DNA from: an uncultured bacterium
GTDB lineage: Bacteria; Bacillota; Limnochordia; DTU080; JAAYLA01
Length of the DNA: 60,107 nt
Direction of reading: 5' to 3'
Assembly (NCBI GenBank): GCA_937983075.1
Contig: CALKAQ010000095.1
Coordinates: forward strand, 1-60,107
The notes under the pieces were generated by a model. It was given only the letters and a program-made list of their open reading frames with translations, ran no database searches and was not told the DNA's origin. Below are positions 23,536 to 32,782 of the stretch, piece after piece. The position numbers and the translations under genes were made by a program. Position 1 is the stretch's first letter. Each line of letters opens with the position of its first letter.

Positions 23536-26190
23536 TTAAAGTTTCCTTGCCACTTCTTCCATGATGTAGGCTTCGATGATGTCGCCTTCCTTGAGATCGT
23601 CGAAGCCGGCAACCGACAGCCCGCATTCGTAGTTCTCCGGAACTTCCCGGACGTCGTCTTTGAAGCGTTTCAGCGAACCGAGCTCGCCATCGTGAATGAC
23701 GACGCTGTCGCGGAGCACCCTCACACGAGCGTCTCGGCGCATCTTTCCGTCTAATACATAGGCACCGGCGACGACGCCGACGTTCGGCACACGGAACAAA
23801 GCACGCACTTCCGCCCTGCCGACGTAGACTTCTTTGTAATCGGGATCGAGGAGACCGGCCATGGCCGCCTTGATTTCATCGATTGCCTCGTATATGACCC
23901 GATAGAGCTTCACTTCGACGCCTTCTCGTTCGGCCGCCCTGCGAGCCGTTGTCTCGGGCCGGACGTTGAAGCCAATGATCACGGCGTTTGACGTTGCGGC
24001 GAGAGCGACGTCGGATTCGTTGATGCCGCCGACAGCAGCATGGACGATGTTCACGCGCACCTCGTCCGTACTGAGCTTCTCGATCGCGTGGCGCAACGCC
24101 TCCAACGAGCCTTGCACGTCGGCTTTGAGGATGAGATTGAGATCCTTGACCTCGCCTTCCTGAGCAAAGATTTCGGACAGGCGGATTCTGCCCACACCCG
24201 TCTGGGATTCGGTGTACTTGGCTTCTTCAGCTCGTTTGGCCGCCAATTCGCGAGCGGCTTTGTCGTCGGCGACAACTTCAACCGAATCGCCGGCATGCGG
24301 TACGTCTTGGAAACCAAGAACGCTTACCGGACGGGACGGACCGGCTTCTTCGACCGTCTCGCCGTCTTCCGTATACATGGCTCGTACGCGGCCGACGATG
24401 GTTCCCGCGATGAGGGAATCACCGACGCGCAGCGTACCGGTGCGCACCAACACCGTCGCTACAGGTCCGCGGTTGCGATCGAGCTCGGCTTCAATCACGA
24501 CACCGAGTGCCGGTCGATTCGGATTCGCCTTCAGATCGTAGATCTCAGCGAGCAGTAAGATCATTTCCAACAAGTTGTCCAGGCCTTCCTTGGTGATGGC
24601 CGAAACGGGAACGCAAATGGTGTCGCCGCCCCATTCTTCCGGAACGAGTCCGTGCTCAACCAGCTGCTGTTTGACTCGCTCGACATTGGCGCCCGGTCGA
24701 TCGATTTTGTTGATGGCCACCATAATCGGCACATCGGCCGCTTTCGCGTGGTTGATGGCCTCCACCGTCTGCGGCATGACGCCGTCGTCCGCTGCGACGA
24801 CCAACACGGCAATGTCGGTAACTTGCGCTCCCCGCGAGCGCATCGCGGTAAATACTTCGTGGCCCGGTGTGTCGAGGAAGGTAATCAACTGGCCATTGAC
24901 CTCAACCTGGTAAGCACCGATGTGCTGCGTAATGCCGCCCGCTTCCTTTTCCACGACCCGCGTCTGTCGGATCGCGTCGAGCAAGGTGGTTTTTCCATGG
25001 TCGACGTGTCCCATGATGGTGACGACCGGCGGACGCGGCTCCAAGTTGCCGTCGTCTTCCTCGATATCCGTGAAGCGTTCGATACTGCGCTCCTCCGGCC
25101 GCGCAACTTCAAATCCGAGTTTTTCAGCCACCGCCGCGGCTGCGTCATGGTCAATGCTTTGGTTGATCGAGGCCATCACACCGGCCTGCATCAAGCTCTT
25201 GATAATCGTCGTTGCAGGTACGCCGATGCGATCAGCAAGCTCCTGAACGGTAATGGTATCCGGTATGACCAACGGACCTTGCGGCTTCTGCGCTTCAGCT
25301 GCTTGTTGCCCTTTCTGCTGCTCGCGCTGAGAGTTCGCACGGCTGCGCTGTTTGGTGCGTCGAGTCCGTGTGCCGGTACTGGCCGAACCGGAGGCTTCAG
25401 CTTGCGCTGCCGCCGTGCGCGAGCCGGCTGCACCGCTCGCCTTCTTCCGCTGCTGTTCGCTGCGCGCCGCCTGACGATTTGCCTGACCGGATGCGGCAGC
25501 CGAAGCGGCCCGGCTTGCAGTTGCTCGGTCTCGCTGTACGGGCGCTTCGTCGACACGCGCTTTCGCGGATCGCGCTTCCGCCTCAAGCGGATCGGTCGCA
25601 TCGGCGGTCGATTCCGGACCTCGAACACGTCGGATCGGTGACCGAGGTGCATTGCCTGCAGGCGATGAGAGTGTTTGCCGCGAGGGAGTCGTCGCCTTTT
25701 GGCGCTGACCCGCCTGCTTGCTCGGCGTAGACTTGGCTGGCTTGGCCTGGGCTTGAACATCTTCACGCGCAGCGTTTGGAGCATCGACCGTCGGCTGCTC
25801 GGTCTCTTGACGTTTGACAGCTTCCGCTGCTGGAGGCTTCACCGTTTCGGCTGCCTTGGCGCCGTTGGCGGACGCCGCCGGCGACTGCTTCGCCGCTTCG
25901 GCCGCAGTCGGCGCTTCGGTGGCCGCTTTTGCCGTTGCAGGCTTCATCTGAAGCGATTCAACCTGCTTTGCCGGTGCTGCTTGCGCCTCTGCCGCTGCAG
26001 CAGAACGCGACTGAGGTACGGCCGCCTTCTTGTTTTGCTTGAGAAGCTGCCGTACACGTCGGGCAGGGACCCGCTCGACCACGCTCATATGGTTGGTCGG
26101 CTCCGCACCGACTTCCCGCAGCAATTCAACTGCGCGGGGAATGGGAATGTCCAGGTTATCAGCCAGTTCGTAAACTCGCATTTTCGCCAT
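23536..26190 (-). CDS. infB: Translation initiation factor IF-2
   Basis: 884 residues from ATG 26190 (GAGGTG 8 nt upstream); the longer frame to 26433 overlaps ylxQ and is not real. GTPase that brings fMet-tRNA to the 30S subunit. Order: IF2_N domain (residues 4-50, MRVYELADNLDIPIPRAVELL), an Ala/Gln/Arg-rich low-complexity linker to about 300, a second IF2_N domain (VQELADRIGVPATTIIKSLM), then the G domain with GHVDHGKTT (near 394), DTPGHE and NKID, and the C-terminal barrel domains. The long linker is probably disordered. Member of the nusA-infB operon. Confidence 0.97.
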   Translation of the reverse strand: MAKMRVYELADNLDIPIPRAVELLREVGAEPTNHMSVVERVPARRVRQLLKQNKKAAVPQSRSAAAAEAQAAPAKQVESLQMKPATAKAATEAPTAAEAAKQSPAASANGAKAAETVKPPAAEAVKRQETEQPTVDAPNAAREDVQAQAKPAKSTPSKQAGQRQKATTPSRQTLSSPAGNAPRSPIRRVRGPESTADATDPLEAEARSAKARVDEAPVQRDRATASRAASAAASGQANRQAARSEQQRKKASGAAGSRTAAAQAEASGSASTGTRTRRTKQRSRANSQREQQKGQQAAEAQKPQGPLVIPDTITVQELADRIGVPATTIIKSLMQAGVMASINQSIDHDAAAAVAEKLGFEVARPEERSIERFTDIEEDDGNLEPRPPVVTIMGHVDHGKTTLLDAIRQTRVVEKEAGGITQHIGAYQVEVNGQLITFLDTPGHEVFTAMRSRGAQVTDIAVLVVAADDGVMPQTVEAINHAKAADVPIMVAINKIDRPGANVERVKQQLVEHGLVPEEWGGDTICVPVSAITKEGLDNLLEMILLLAEIYDLKANPNRPALGVVIEAELDRNRGPVATVLVRTGTLRVGDSLIAGTIVGRVRAMYTEDGETVEEAGPSRPVSVLGFQDVPHAGDSVEVVADDKAARELAAKRAEEAKYTESQTGVGRIRLSEIFAQEGEVKDLNLILKADVQGSLEALRHAIEKLSTDEVRVNIVHAAVGGINESDVALAATSNAVIIGFNVRPETTARRAAEREGVEVKLYRVIYEAIDEIKAAMAGLLDPDYKEVYVGRAEVRALFRVPNVGVVAGAYVLDGKMRRDARVRVLRDSVVIHDGELGSLKRFKDDVREVPENYECGLSVAGFDDLKEGDIIEAYIMEEVARKL

Positions 26191-26197
26191 CAAGGCA

Positions 26198-26530
26198 TCA
26201 CCTCTGCTTTTCTTCCGGATCCAATGAACGCCGAATAGCCCGAGCAAATTGGGCATCCATGACAGCGATGGCAGCCCGCGGCGATTTGCCAATCGCCAAG
26301 CCCAGGGCGTCGCGATCCGTATCCAACTCAACAAGCGGCACCTGCATGCGCTCTGCAAGCCGAACGAACCGTTCTTTCGTTGCCGCGGCGGCATCGCCGG
26401 CCAGGACAACCAAGCGGGCTTTTCGCCGTTCAAGTGCCATACGAACTCCCGTTTCTCCCGATACGACTTTACCCGCGGCCTGTGCGAATCCCAACAAGGT
26501 TAAAACACGTTTTTCTACCGGGTCGTTCAT
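26198..26530 (-). CDS. ylxQ: L7Ae-family RNA-binding protein YlxQ
   Basis: 110 residues from ATG 26530, chosen because GAGG lies 7 nt upstream; ATG 26536 is also in frame. L7Ae/L30e fold that binds kink-turn RNA, seen in LGFAQAAGKVVSGETGVRMAL, ARLVVLAGDAA and VPLVELDTDRDALGLAIGK. Usually encoded between ylxR and infB in Firmicutes, as here (7 bases before infB). Its RNA target is not established for most members. Confidence 0.9.
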   Translation of the reverse strand: MNDPVEKRVLTLLGFAQAAGKVVSGETGVRMALERRKARLVVLAGDAAAATKERFVRLAERMQVPLVELDTDRDALGLAIGKSPRAAIAVMDAQFARAIRRSLDPEEKQR

Positions 26531-26539
26531 CCTCATGCC

Positions 26540-26815
26540 TCACGACGAAACTGACAGACGTTCCCGCAAACGCTCCAACACGTCCGGATCCACCGGAACC
26601 CGCAAAGCACGCTCCAACGCTTTACGCTTGACAGCTTCGTCCAAGCAATTGACGTCGGGGCATACGTACGCGCCGCGCCCCGGCATTTTACCGCCTGTAT
26701 CGATGTCAACCGTTCCGTCCGGCTGGCGCACGACTCGCACCATTTCCATCTTTGGGCGTACCGTCCGACAGCCGACACAAGTGCGTTCAGGCAGTTTGCG
26801 GCGTTTCATCCCCAT
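26540..26815 (-). CDS. ylxR: DUF448 family protein YlxR
   Basis: About 91 residues. ATG 26815 has AAGGA 9 nt upstream; ATG 26824, which overlaps the nusA stop as ATGA, is equally possible. Small basic protein of the YlxR fold. It carries the conserved RTCVGCRTVRPKMEMVRVVR and GRGAYVCPDVNCLDEAVKRK segments, including the GRGAYVC signature and four cysteines. YlxR proteins have been linked to RNA or nucleoid binding, but the role here is unknown. Part of the rimP-nusA-ylxR-ylxQ-infB operon. Confidence 0.92.
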   Translation of the reverse strand: MGMKRRKLPERTCVGCRTVRPKMEMVRVVRQPDGTVDIDTGGKMPGRGAYVCPDVNCLDEAVKRKALERALRVPVDPDVLERLRERLSVSS

Positions 26816-26820
26816 GCGCT

Positions 26821-28488
26821 TCATTCCTTCGGATCATTGTCGATCAACTTGGCCAACTCCGACAGATCGCGTAGAACACGCTTGCCGTCACGTTTCTCTT
26901 TGTCGTCCTTTTTCTTAGCCGACGGCTTCTTGATCATCGGCTTGGACTTCAGACCGACGACCGGCGCCGGTTCATGGAGACCCGCTTCTTCCGGATCCAC
27001 CTCGAACAGCGACGGCAATGGATCATCCTCATCATCGGCGTCCACCATCAATTCATCGAGCGATTCTTCCATCTTGGCCCGCTTGCGCTTCGGTTTGCTC
27101 GGTGCGGGTTCGATTTCGGAATCGTCCTCGTCGAGTTCCATCTCCAACTCATCGACGTCCATTTCGTCTTCCGGCTCGTCGTCTTCCTCGAATTCCGGAG
27201 CCAAGTCGTCATAAGATTCCAGCGCGTCTTCCACCTCGTCGAATTCCTCGTACGTTTCCACTTCAGGAGCCGCAGCGACTTCTTCTGCCAGATCCGAAGC
27301 GCTGGACGCTTCCGCTTCAACCAACGCCTCTTCCACAGCTTCGATCTGCTCAGGTGCCGCAAGTTCCACCGCTTCTTCCTCCGCGTCATGCGACGTGTCA
27401 CCGAAAATGTCGGGCAGCGCGCCTTTGGGTTGAAGCGCCTCCAGTGCTATCAATTCACGCATTTGCGTTTCACTCTTGATGTCAATTTTCCAACCCGTGA
27501 GCCTGGCGGCCAACCGTGCGTTTTGCCCTTCCTTGCCAATGGCCAAGCTGAGCTGATGGTCCGGCACCACGGCACGGGCTGATTTTTCAAACGGATCGAT
27601 AATCACTCGCACGACCTTCGATGGGCTTAATGCGTTGGCAATGAAGCGGTCGGGCTGTGGATCCCAGGCGACAATGTCGATTTTTTCGCCGCCCAATTCG
27701 TCGACAATCGTTTGCACACGCATGCCGCGCGGACCGACACATGAGCCTACCGGATCGACGTTGCGATCCGACGAATAGACGGCGATTTTGGAGCGATTGC
27801 CGGCTTCACGGGCGATGGCTTTGATTTCCACGATGCCGTCGTGAATTTCAGGCACTTCAAGCTCGAACAAACGTTTGAGCAGACCCGGGTGGCTGCGGGA
27901 AACATACACTTGAGGTCCCTTGGTCGTTTTCTTCACATCGGCGATATACACTTTGAGCCGGTTGCCACGCTGATAATTGTCTCGCTGAACCTGTTCAGAC
28001 GGGGGCAGCACGGCTTCGACCTTGCCGAGGTCAATGATGACGTTGCGGTGTTCATGTCGCTGCACGATTCCCGTCATGATGTCGTCTTTGCGATTCGAAA
28101 ACTCTTCGTAAATCAAGGCGCGTTCGGCTTCGCGTATGCGCTGAATGACTACCTGCTTCGCCGTTTGCGCTGCAATACGGCCAAAATCTTTCGGAGTCAC
28201 TTCGATTTCTACAATATCGTCGAGTTCGTAGCTGGGGTCAATCGCCTGTGCTTCTTCGAGCGAAATTTCGTTGGCCTCATCGAGCACCTCGTCGACAACG
28301 TCCTTGCGAGCAAACACACGTATTTGTCCAGTCTTCTCTGCTATATCGACGCGGATGTTGAGCGTGTTGCCATGGTATTTTTTGTAGGCTGAGACCAAGG
28401 CAGCCTCGATGGCTTCAAACAAAATTTCCTTCGAGATGCCCCGCTCTTTTTCCAGCTCGTTCAGAGCCCCAACCAACTCCAGGTTCAT
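26821..28488 (-). CDS. nusA: Transcription termination/antitermination factor NusA with long acidic tail
   Basis: 555 residues from ATG 28488 (GGAGGAGGA 10 nt upstream). Binds RNA polymerase and nascent RNA, acting on pausing, termination and antitermination. N-terminal domain (residues 1-125), S1 domain (GIVQRHEHRNVIIDLGKVEAVLPP), KH1 (DPVGSCVGPRGMRVQTIVDELGG) and KH2 (LSLAIGKEGQNARLAARLTGWKI). Bacillus NusA ends soon after KH2 at about 370 residues. Here some 200 residues follow, very rich in Glu and Asp (about 27450-26990), then a Lys/Arg-rich end (KKPSAKKKDDKEKRDGKRV). The tail has no relation to the acidic repeats of proteobacterial NusA that I can see. Confidence 0.95.
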   Translation of the reverse strand: MNLELVGALNELEKERGISKEILFEAIEAALVSAYKKYHGNTLNIRVDIAEKTGQIRVFARKDVVDEVLDEANEISLEEAQAIDPSYELDDIVEIEVTPKDFGRIAAQTAKQVVIQRIREAERALIYEEFSNRKDDIMTGIVQRHEHRNVIIDLGKVEAVLPPSEQVQRDNYQRGNRLKVYIADVKKTTKGPQVYVSRSHPGLLKRLFELEVPEIHDGIVEIKAIAREAGNRSKIAVYSSDRNVDPVGSCVGPRGMRVQTIVDELGGEKIDIVAWDPQPDRFIANALSPSKVVRVIIDPFEKSARAVVPDHQLSLAIGKEGQNARLAARLTGWKIDIKSETQMRELIALEALQPKGALPDIFGDTSHDAEEEAVELAAPEQIEAVEEALVEAEASSASDLAEEVAAAPEVETYEEFDEVEDALESYDDLAPEFEEDDEPEDEMDVDELEMELDEDDSEIEPAPSKPKRKRAKMEESLDELMVDADDEDDPLPSLFEVDPEEAGLHEPAPVVGLKSKPMIKKPSAKKKDDKEKRDGKRVLRDLSELAKLIDNDPKE

Positions 28489-28539
28489 GCTCTTTTGTTC
28501 CTCCTCCGCAGGTGTCGACATCTGCTTTCAAGCCCGTCA

Positions 28540-29004
28540 TCAGATGTCTGGAACTAGTCGGGTCCGGCTCACTTTGTCAAACGGAAGGCGCACTTCTTCC
28601 CCATCTACGGTGAGCACTACCTCGTTGTCTTCCAATCCTTTAAGCAATCCACGCCAATTTTTTCGGCCATCGATGGGCCCATAGGTGCTTACCCGCACTT
28701 CTCTGCCCGCAAAGCGCTCATAATCAGCAGGCTTCACCAGTGGGCGGTCCAAGCCAGGTGAAGATACTTCGAGTGTGTATGAACCCGGGATGGGATCTGC
28801 CTCGTCCAGTGGGTCGCTGACCGCTTGGCTGACTGCCAGACATTCTTCATGGCCAATACCGTTCGGACCGTCAATCGTCAGGCGGAGAACCCATGTAGGC
28901 CCCTCTTTGGCGTATTGCACTTCCACCAATTCGAGCCCTAAGTTTTCAATAATTGGTTCCACAATCGCCTGTACCTCTTTGATGATTGTCCGCTTCCCCA
29001 CCAA
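28540..29004 (-). CDS. rimP: Ribosome maturation factor RimP
   Basis: About 154 residues. Start ambiguous among GTG 29010, TTG 29004 and GTG 29001 because GGAGGA sits at 29018-29013; TTG 29004 has the best spacing. Needed for 30S maturation. N-terminal domain (VEPIIENLGLELVEVQYAKEG), conserved DPLDEADPIPGSYTLEVSSPGLDRPL, and the C-terminal SH3-like domain (GREVRVSTYGPIDGRKNWRGLL). First gene of the nusA-infB operon with its own promoter and a hairpin-containing leader that may control it. Confidence 0.94.
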   Translation of the reverse strand: MVGKRTIIKEVQAIVEPIIENLGLELVEVQYAKEGPTWVLRLTIDGPNGIGHEECLAVSQAVSDPLDEADPIPGSYTLEVSSPGLDRPLVKPADYERFAGREVRVSTYGPIDGRKNWRGLLKGLEDNEVVLTVDGEEVRLPFDKVSRTRLVPDI

Positions 29005-29064
29005 CCCCACTCCTCCGCGAGATTTGAAGACTGTGTCTGCTGCGCTTCCTCAAGTCCACAATAA

Positions 29065-29087
29065 AAGAGTGGGGATACCCCACTCTT
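29065..29087 (-). terminator. Terminator or attenuator hairpin in the polC-rimP gap
   Basis: A perfect 10-bp stem: AAGAGTGGGG (29087-29078 on the minus strand) with CCCCACTCTT (29074-29065), loop of 3, followed by TTATTG; outer GTCCA/TGGAC bases extend it. It lies downstream of the promoter at 29148-29176, so it is inside the rimP leader, not only at the polC end. The 5' arm sequence GAGTGGGG recurs at the rimP ribosome-binding site (29012-29005). Confidence 0.7.
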
Positions 29088-29147
29088 GGACAAACGGTAG
29101 CGGCGAAAAGACCGCCCACAACTACACAATCACCCTTCGATGCCTCT

Positions 29148-29176
29148 AGTATACCATCGGAGTATCCTAATGGCAA
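29148..29176 (-). promoter_or_regulatory. Sigma-A promoter of the rimP-nusA-infB operon
   Basis: Minus strand TTGCCA (29176-29171), a 17-base spacer and TATACT (29153-29148): five of six bases match in each box. It begins 7 bases after the polC stop and should give a leader of about 135 bases before rimP. Confidence 0.8.
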
Positions 29177-29182
29177 CGACCT

Positions 29183-32100
29183 TCAGAACAACGAGAGCTG
29201 ATCGGACTCCGGCAGGTCGCCCAACGCGCCGTGTCTTTCCAGCGTCTCGATCACCGTGCGGCTGACGCCGGCTCGCCTGCGCAAATCGTCGATGCTCGTA
29301 AACGGACGTTCCTTCCGCGCCTGAATGATGCTCTCCGCCGCCGATGCACCGATGCCGGAAAGCGACAAGTAAGAACAGCGCAGTCCGGTTTCACCCACTT
29401 GGATGAATTCCCTTGCTTCGGAGGTGTACAAGTCGACCGGAAGAAAGTGAATGCCTCGCGCCACCGCTTCAGCCGCCACTTCAAAAACCGTGGCGATGCT
29501 TCGCTCACGGGGCGTCGCATCATTTCCTTTCTTCTCGATTTCCTGCAGCGTCTGCCGAATGCCTTCGGCGCCCAACACGAACCGGTTGGCATCGCAGTCA
29601 TCGGCTTTAATGCTGAAGTACGTGCGATAGAAAGCAACCGGATAATGTACCTTGTAGTACGCGATGTAAAACGCCATTACAGCATATGCGACCGCGTGCG
29701 CTTTCGGGAACATATAGGATATTTTCTTGCACGACTCAATGTACCATTCCGGCACGTTGTGCGCCCGCATGGCTGCTTCTTCGTCCGGAGTGAGCCCACG
29801 TCCACGACGCACCTGCTCCATGATGCGAAACGCCAATGACGGCTCAAGCCCCTTGCGCATGAGGTAAATCATGATGTCATCACGTGCCGCGATCGTCTCG
29901 GAAAGCGTCACGGTTCCCGAACGGACAAGGTCTTGAGCATTGTTCAACCATACGTCGGTGCCGTGGGACAGCCCCATGATGCGGACCAAGTCGGCGAAAG
30001 TCTTTGGCCTTGTATCCGCTAGCATTTGTCGCACGAAGGGAGTTCCATACTCGGGTATACCCAAGGTGCCCACCGGTCCGCCTGCATCTTCTTCCGAAAT
30101 GCCGAGGCTTTCCAAGCCCGAAAAAATTTGCATGGTTTTGGGATCGTCGAGCGGAATGTCCGTCGCCTTGGTGTTCGTCATGCGTTCGAGCATGCGGATG
30201 ACCGTCGGACCGTCATGACCCAGAATATCCAGCTTGACCAGCTGATCGTGAATGGTGTGGAAGTCAAAGTGGGTGGTGGTCACGCCGGTGTCGCGGTCAT
30301 TTGCCGGATACTGAATCGGCGTGAATTCGTGGATGTCGCGCCCTTTCGGCACGACCATCAAGCCACCGGGATGCTGTCCGGTGGTGCGCCGCACGCCCGT
30401 GATCCCCTTGACCAGGCGATTGACTTCGGCCGAACGCACCGCCCGTCCCCGGTCTTCGAGATATTTCTTCACGTAGCCGTAGGCGGTGCGCTCCTTCAAG
30501 GTGCTGATGGTACCCGCTCGATACAGGTTTTCCGCACCGAACAGCGTCTCGGCGAATTTATGCGCACGGCTCTGGTATTCACCGGAAAAATTCAAGTCGA
30601 TATCGGGCACCTTGTCTCCTTCAAAACCGAGAAATGTTTCAAAAGGAATGTCAAATCCGTCCCGCCGGAGCGGTTTGCCGCATGTCTCACAATTTTTCGG
30701 CGGCAAATCGGGACCGGCGCCGACCGAGCCGTCGTCAAAGATTTCAAGATAGTGGCAATCCGAACATACATAGTGCGGCGGCAGCGGATTCACTTCGGAA
30801 ATGCCGCATAAGTTCGCCACGAGAGACGAGCCGACCGATCCTCTGGATCCTACCATGTAACCATCTTCGATCGATTTCCGCACCAATTTGTGTGCAATGA
30901 GATAAAGGGATGCGTATCCATTTCCTATGATCGAATTGAGCTCCCGGTCGATGCGCTTTTGAATGTATTCCGGAATCGGATCACCATAGCGCGCTTTGGC
31001 CGTTTCAATAGTCATCCGCCGAATTTCCTCTTCGGCTCCTTCGAGATACGGCGGATGGAATCCACTCGGAATCGGGCGCAATTCTTCGATGCTGTCGGCA
31101 ATGGCTCGCGGATCCTCAATGACAACTCGCCGAGCTTCTTCCTCTCCCAGGTAGGCAAATTCTTCAAGCATTTCTTGCGTCGTTCGCAAATAAAGCGGCG
31201 TCGGTTGTTCGACGTCGGTAAACCCGTGACCGGCCATGATAATGCGCCGAAAAATCGCGTCTTCCGGATTGAGAAAATGCACGTCTCCGGTCGCGACAAC
31301 GGGCTTCCCGAGTCGACGGCCCAGCTGAACGATTTTTCGGTTGATGTCGGCCAACGCTTCCCGGCTGGGCACTCGACCTTGATCCACATGGAATTGGGTG
31401 TTGTCGAGCGGTTGAATCTCAAGATAGTCGTAGAACGAAGCGATTTTTTCCAGTTCTTCGTCCGGCTGTTGGTTGAGAATCGCTTGATACAGTTCCCCGG
31501 CCTCGCACGCGGAACCGACGAGAATACCTTCACGCAGCTTCTGAAGTACGTCCCGCGGAATGCGAGGGCGCCGGTAAAAATAATTGATGTGCGATTCCGA
31601 AATGAGTCGGTACAAGTTTTTCAGCCCGGTTTGGTTTTGCGCGAACAGTACAATGTGATACATCCGCTCCGATCGATCCGGACTGTTGACCAAATAACCT
31701 TCGACACCGTACAAAATCTTGATCCCGTACTTTTTCCCTGCTGCGTACGCCCGCGGAAACGCTTGTACCACTCCGTGGTCGGTGATGGCGATGGCCGGAT
31801 GTCCCCAGCGAGCCGCTTGCTCAATGACGGCATCGATGTCGGTAGCGCCGTCCAGCGCACTCATTTTGGTGTGAAGGTGCAGCTCGACCCGCTTTTCAGG
31901 TGCGTCATCGACTCGCAAATTAGGAGGCTCTATTCGCATGATGTCACGCGGAAAGAGCGTCAGCTCTTGCGTGAAGTTGTCGTGCTCGAGACGGCCGCGA
32001 GCACGGATCCACATGCCTTCTTTGAGGTCGGGGACGTCTTCGTTCTCTTCGATGAATACTTTGGCGGAAAGGCTGTCCGTCCCATCGCTGAAATCGAAGA

Positions 32101-32677
32101 GAAGCATGCGGCGCCCGGATCGCATCGTGCGAATTTCCAGCGAAAAGATTTCTCCCTCGACGACAATGCTCCGCTCTTCGTCGTCAATAGTTTCCATTTT
32201 CACGGCCTGCTGCTTAATTTCCGATCCCAAAAGCACCTGGTCGCCGGCTTGATCTCCCGGCCCGTTCGCCAAAACTTGTTCCGGTCCGCCCGAGCGCACC
32301 AATTCCATAATGGTTTCCATGTAATCGTCTTCAAACTCATCGAATTCATCAACATCGTCCGGCTCGCCCGGTGCCGTGGCTTCCATCGACGGCGGAGGGG
32401 TCGGTTGTTCCGGAACGGCAGCCTGAACCAAGATGTGCCGCACACCGGGAATTTTTTGCGCAACGGATTGGCACACCGCGTCGATGTGGCCAGCCAAATC
32501 GGCAGGCATGGAATGAACGTGCAAAACCCACTTCGACTCTTGGGGATATACATCGACCCGTTGGATCTGCAACACCCGAATGCGTTCATCGGCGGCGACG
32601 TCAGCTCCGGTGACGTCGATGAGATGGCCGACTGTTGCAGCAGACGTCGACGGTTGAACTTCGTATACGGAAACCAT
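29183..32677 (-). CDS. polC: DNA polymerase III PolC-type alpha subunit lacking the exonuclease insert
   Basis: 1164 residues from start codon ATG 32677 (GGGGAGGAT 10 nt upstream; frame open to 32704). Replicative polymerase of Firmicutes. N-terminal domain with an acidic linker (EPDDVDEFDEFEDD), OB domain (about 170-250), PHP domain starting ELHLHTKMSALDG (His267, His269) with ITDHGVVQ. Then comes the polymerase core with PDIDLNFSGEYQSRAH, a four-cysteine zinc site (CSDC, CETC) and a C-terminal helix-hairpin-helix. Usual PolC has about 1430 residues with a DnaQ-like 3'-5' exonuclease (VVFDVETTGL) inserted in the PHP domain. Here YGVEGYLVN runs into YHIVLFAQN within about 10 residues (near 31696-31651), so the exonuclease is absent. 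The frame is intact; this is not an assembly break. Confidence 0.95.
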   Translation of the reverse strand: MVSVYEVQPSTSAATVGHLIDVTGADVAADERIRVLQIQRVDVYPQESKWVLHVHSMPADLAGHIDAVCQSVAQKIPGVRHILVQAAVPEQPTPPPSMEATAPGEPDDVDEFDEFEDDYMETIMELVRSGGPEQVLANGPGDQAGDQVLLGSEIKQQAVKMETIDDEERSIVVEGEIFSLEIRTMRSGRRMLLFDFSDGTDSLSAKVFIEENEDVPDLKEGMWIRARGRLEHDNFTQELTLFPRDIMRIEPPNLRVDDAPEKRVELHLHTKMSALDGATDIDAVIEQAARWGHPAIAITDHGVVQAFPRAYAAGKKYGIKILYGVEGYLVNSPDRSERMYHIVLFAQNQTGLKNLYRLISESHINYFYRRPRIPRDVLQKLREGILVGSACEAGELYQAILNQQPDEELEKIASFYDYLEIQPLDNTQFHVDQGRVPSREALADINRKIVQLGRRLGKPVVATGDVHFLNPEDAIFRRIIMAGHGFTDVEQPTPLYLRTTQEMLEEFAYLGEEEARRVVIEDPRAIADSIEELRPIPSGFHPPYLEGAEEEIRRMTIETAKARYGDPIPEYIQKRIDRELNSIIGNGYASLYLIAHKLVRKSIEDGYMVGSRGSVGSSLVANLCGISEVNPLPPHYVCSDCHYLEIFDDGSVGAGPDLPPKNCETCGKPLRRDGFDIPFETFLGFEGDKVPDIDLNFSGEYQSRAHKFAETLFGAENLYRAGTISTLKERTAYGYVKKYLEDRGRAVRSAEVNRLVKGITGVRRTTGQHPGGLMVVPKGRDIHEFTPIQYPANDRDTGVTTTHFDFHTIHDQLVKLDILGHDGPTVIRMLERMTNTKATDIPLDDPKTMQIFSGLESLGISEEDAGGPVGTLGIPEYGTPFVRQMLADTRPKTFADLVRIMGLSHGTDVWLNNAQDLVRSGTVTLSETIAARDDIMIYLMRKGLEPSLAFRIMEQVRRGRGLTPDEEAAMRAHNVPEWYIESCKKISYMFPKAHAVAYAVMAFYIAYYKVHYPVAFYRTYFSIKADDCDANRFVLGAEGIRQTLQEIEKKGNDATPRERSIATVFEVAAEAVARGIHFLPVDLYTSEAREFIQVGETGLRCSYLSLSGIGASAAESIIQARKERPFTSIDDLRRRAGVSRTVIETLERHGALGDLPESDQLSLF

Positions 32678-32782
32678 CGCGGGCGCGATCCTCCCCTTAC
32701 ACATCCTTTTGACCTTCTGACATAGAAAGTACGCCTGTGCAAGGCGTACGTCGATCGGCAGGAAAGCGAGGTTTAGGCGAGC

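Noticed and set aside
26191..26433. Longer infB with 81 extra N-terminal residues
   Set aside because: It would overlap ylxQ in another frame; the MAKMRVYEL start has a good Shine-Dalgarno and the normal IF2_N domain.
30890..32725. 611-codon plus-strand frame
   Set aside because: Antisense to the N-terminal half of polC; long only because of GC-rich codon use.
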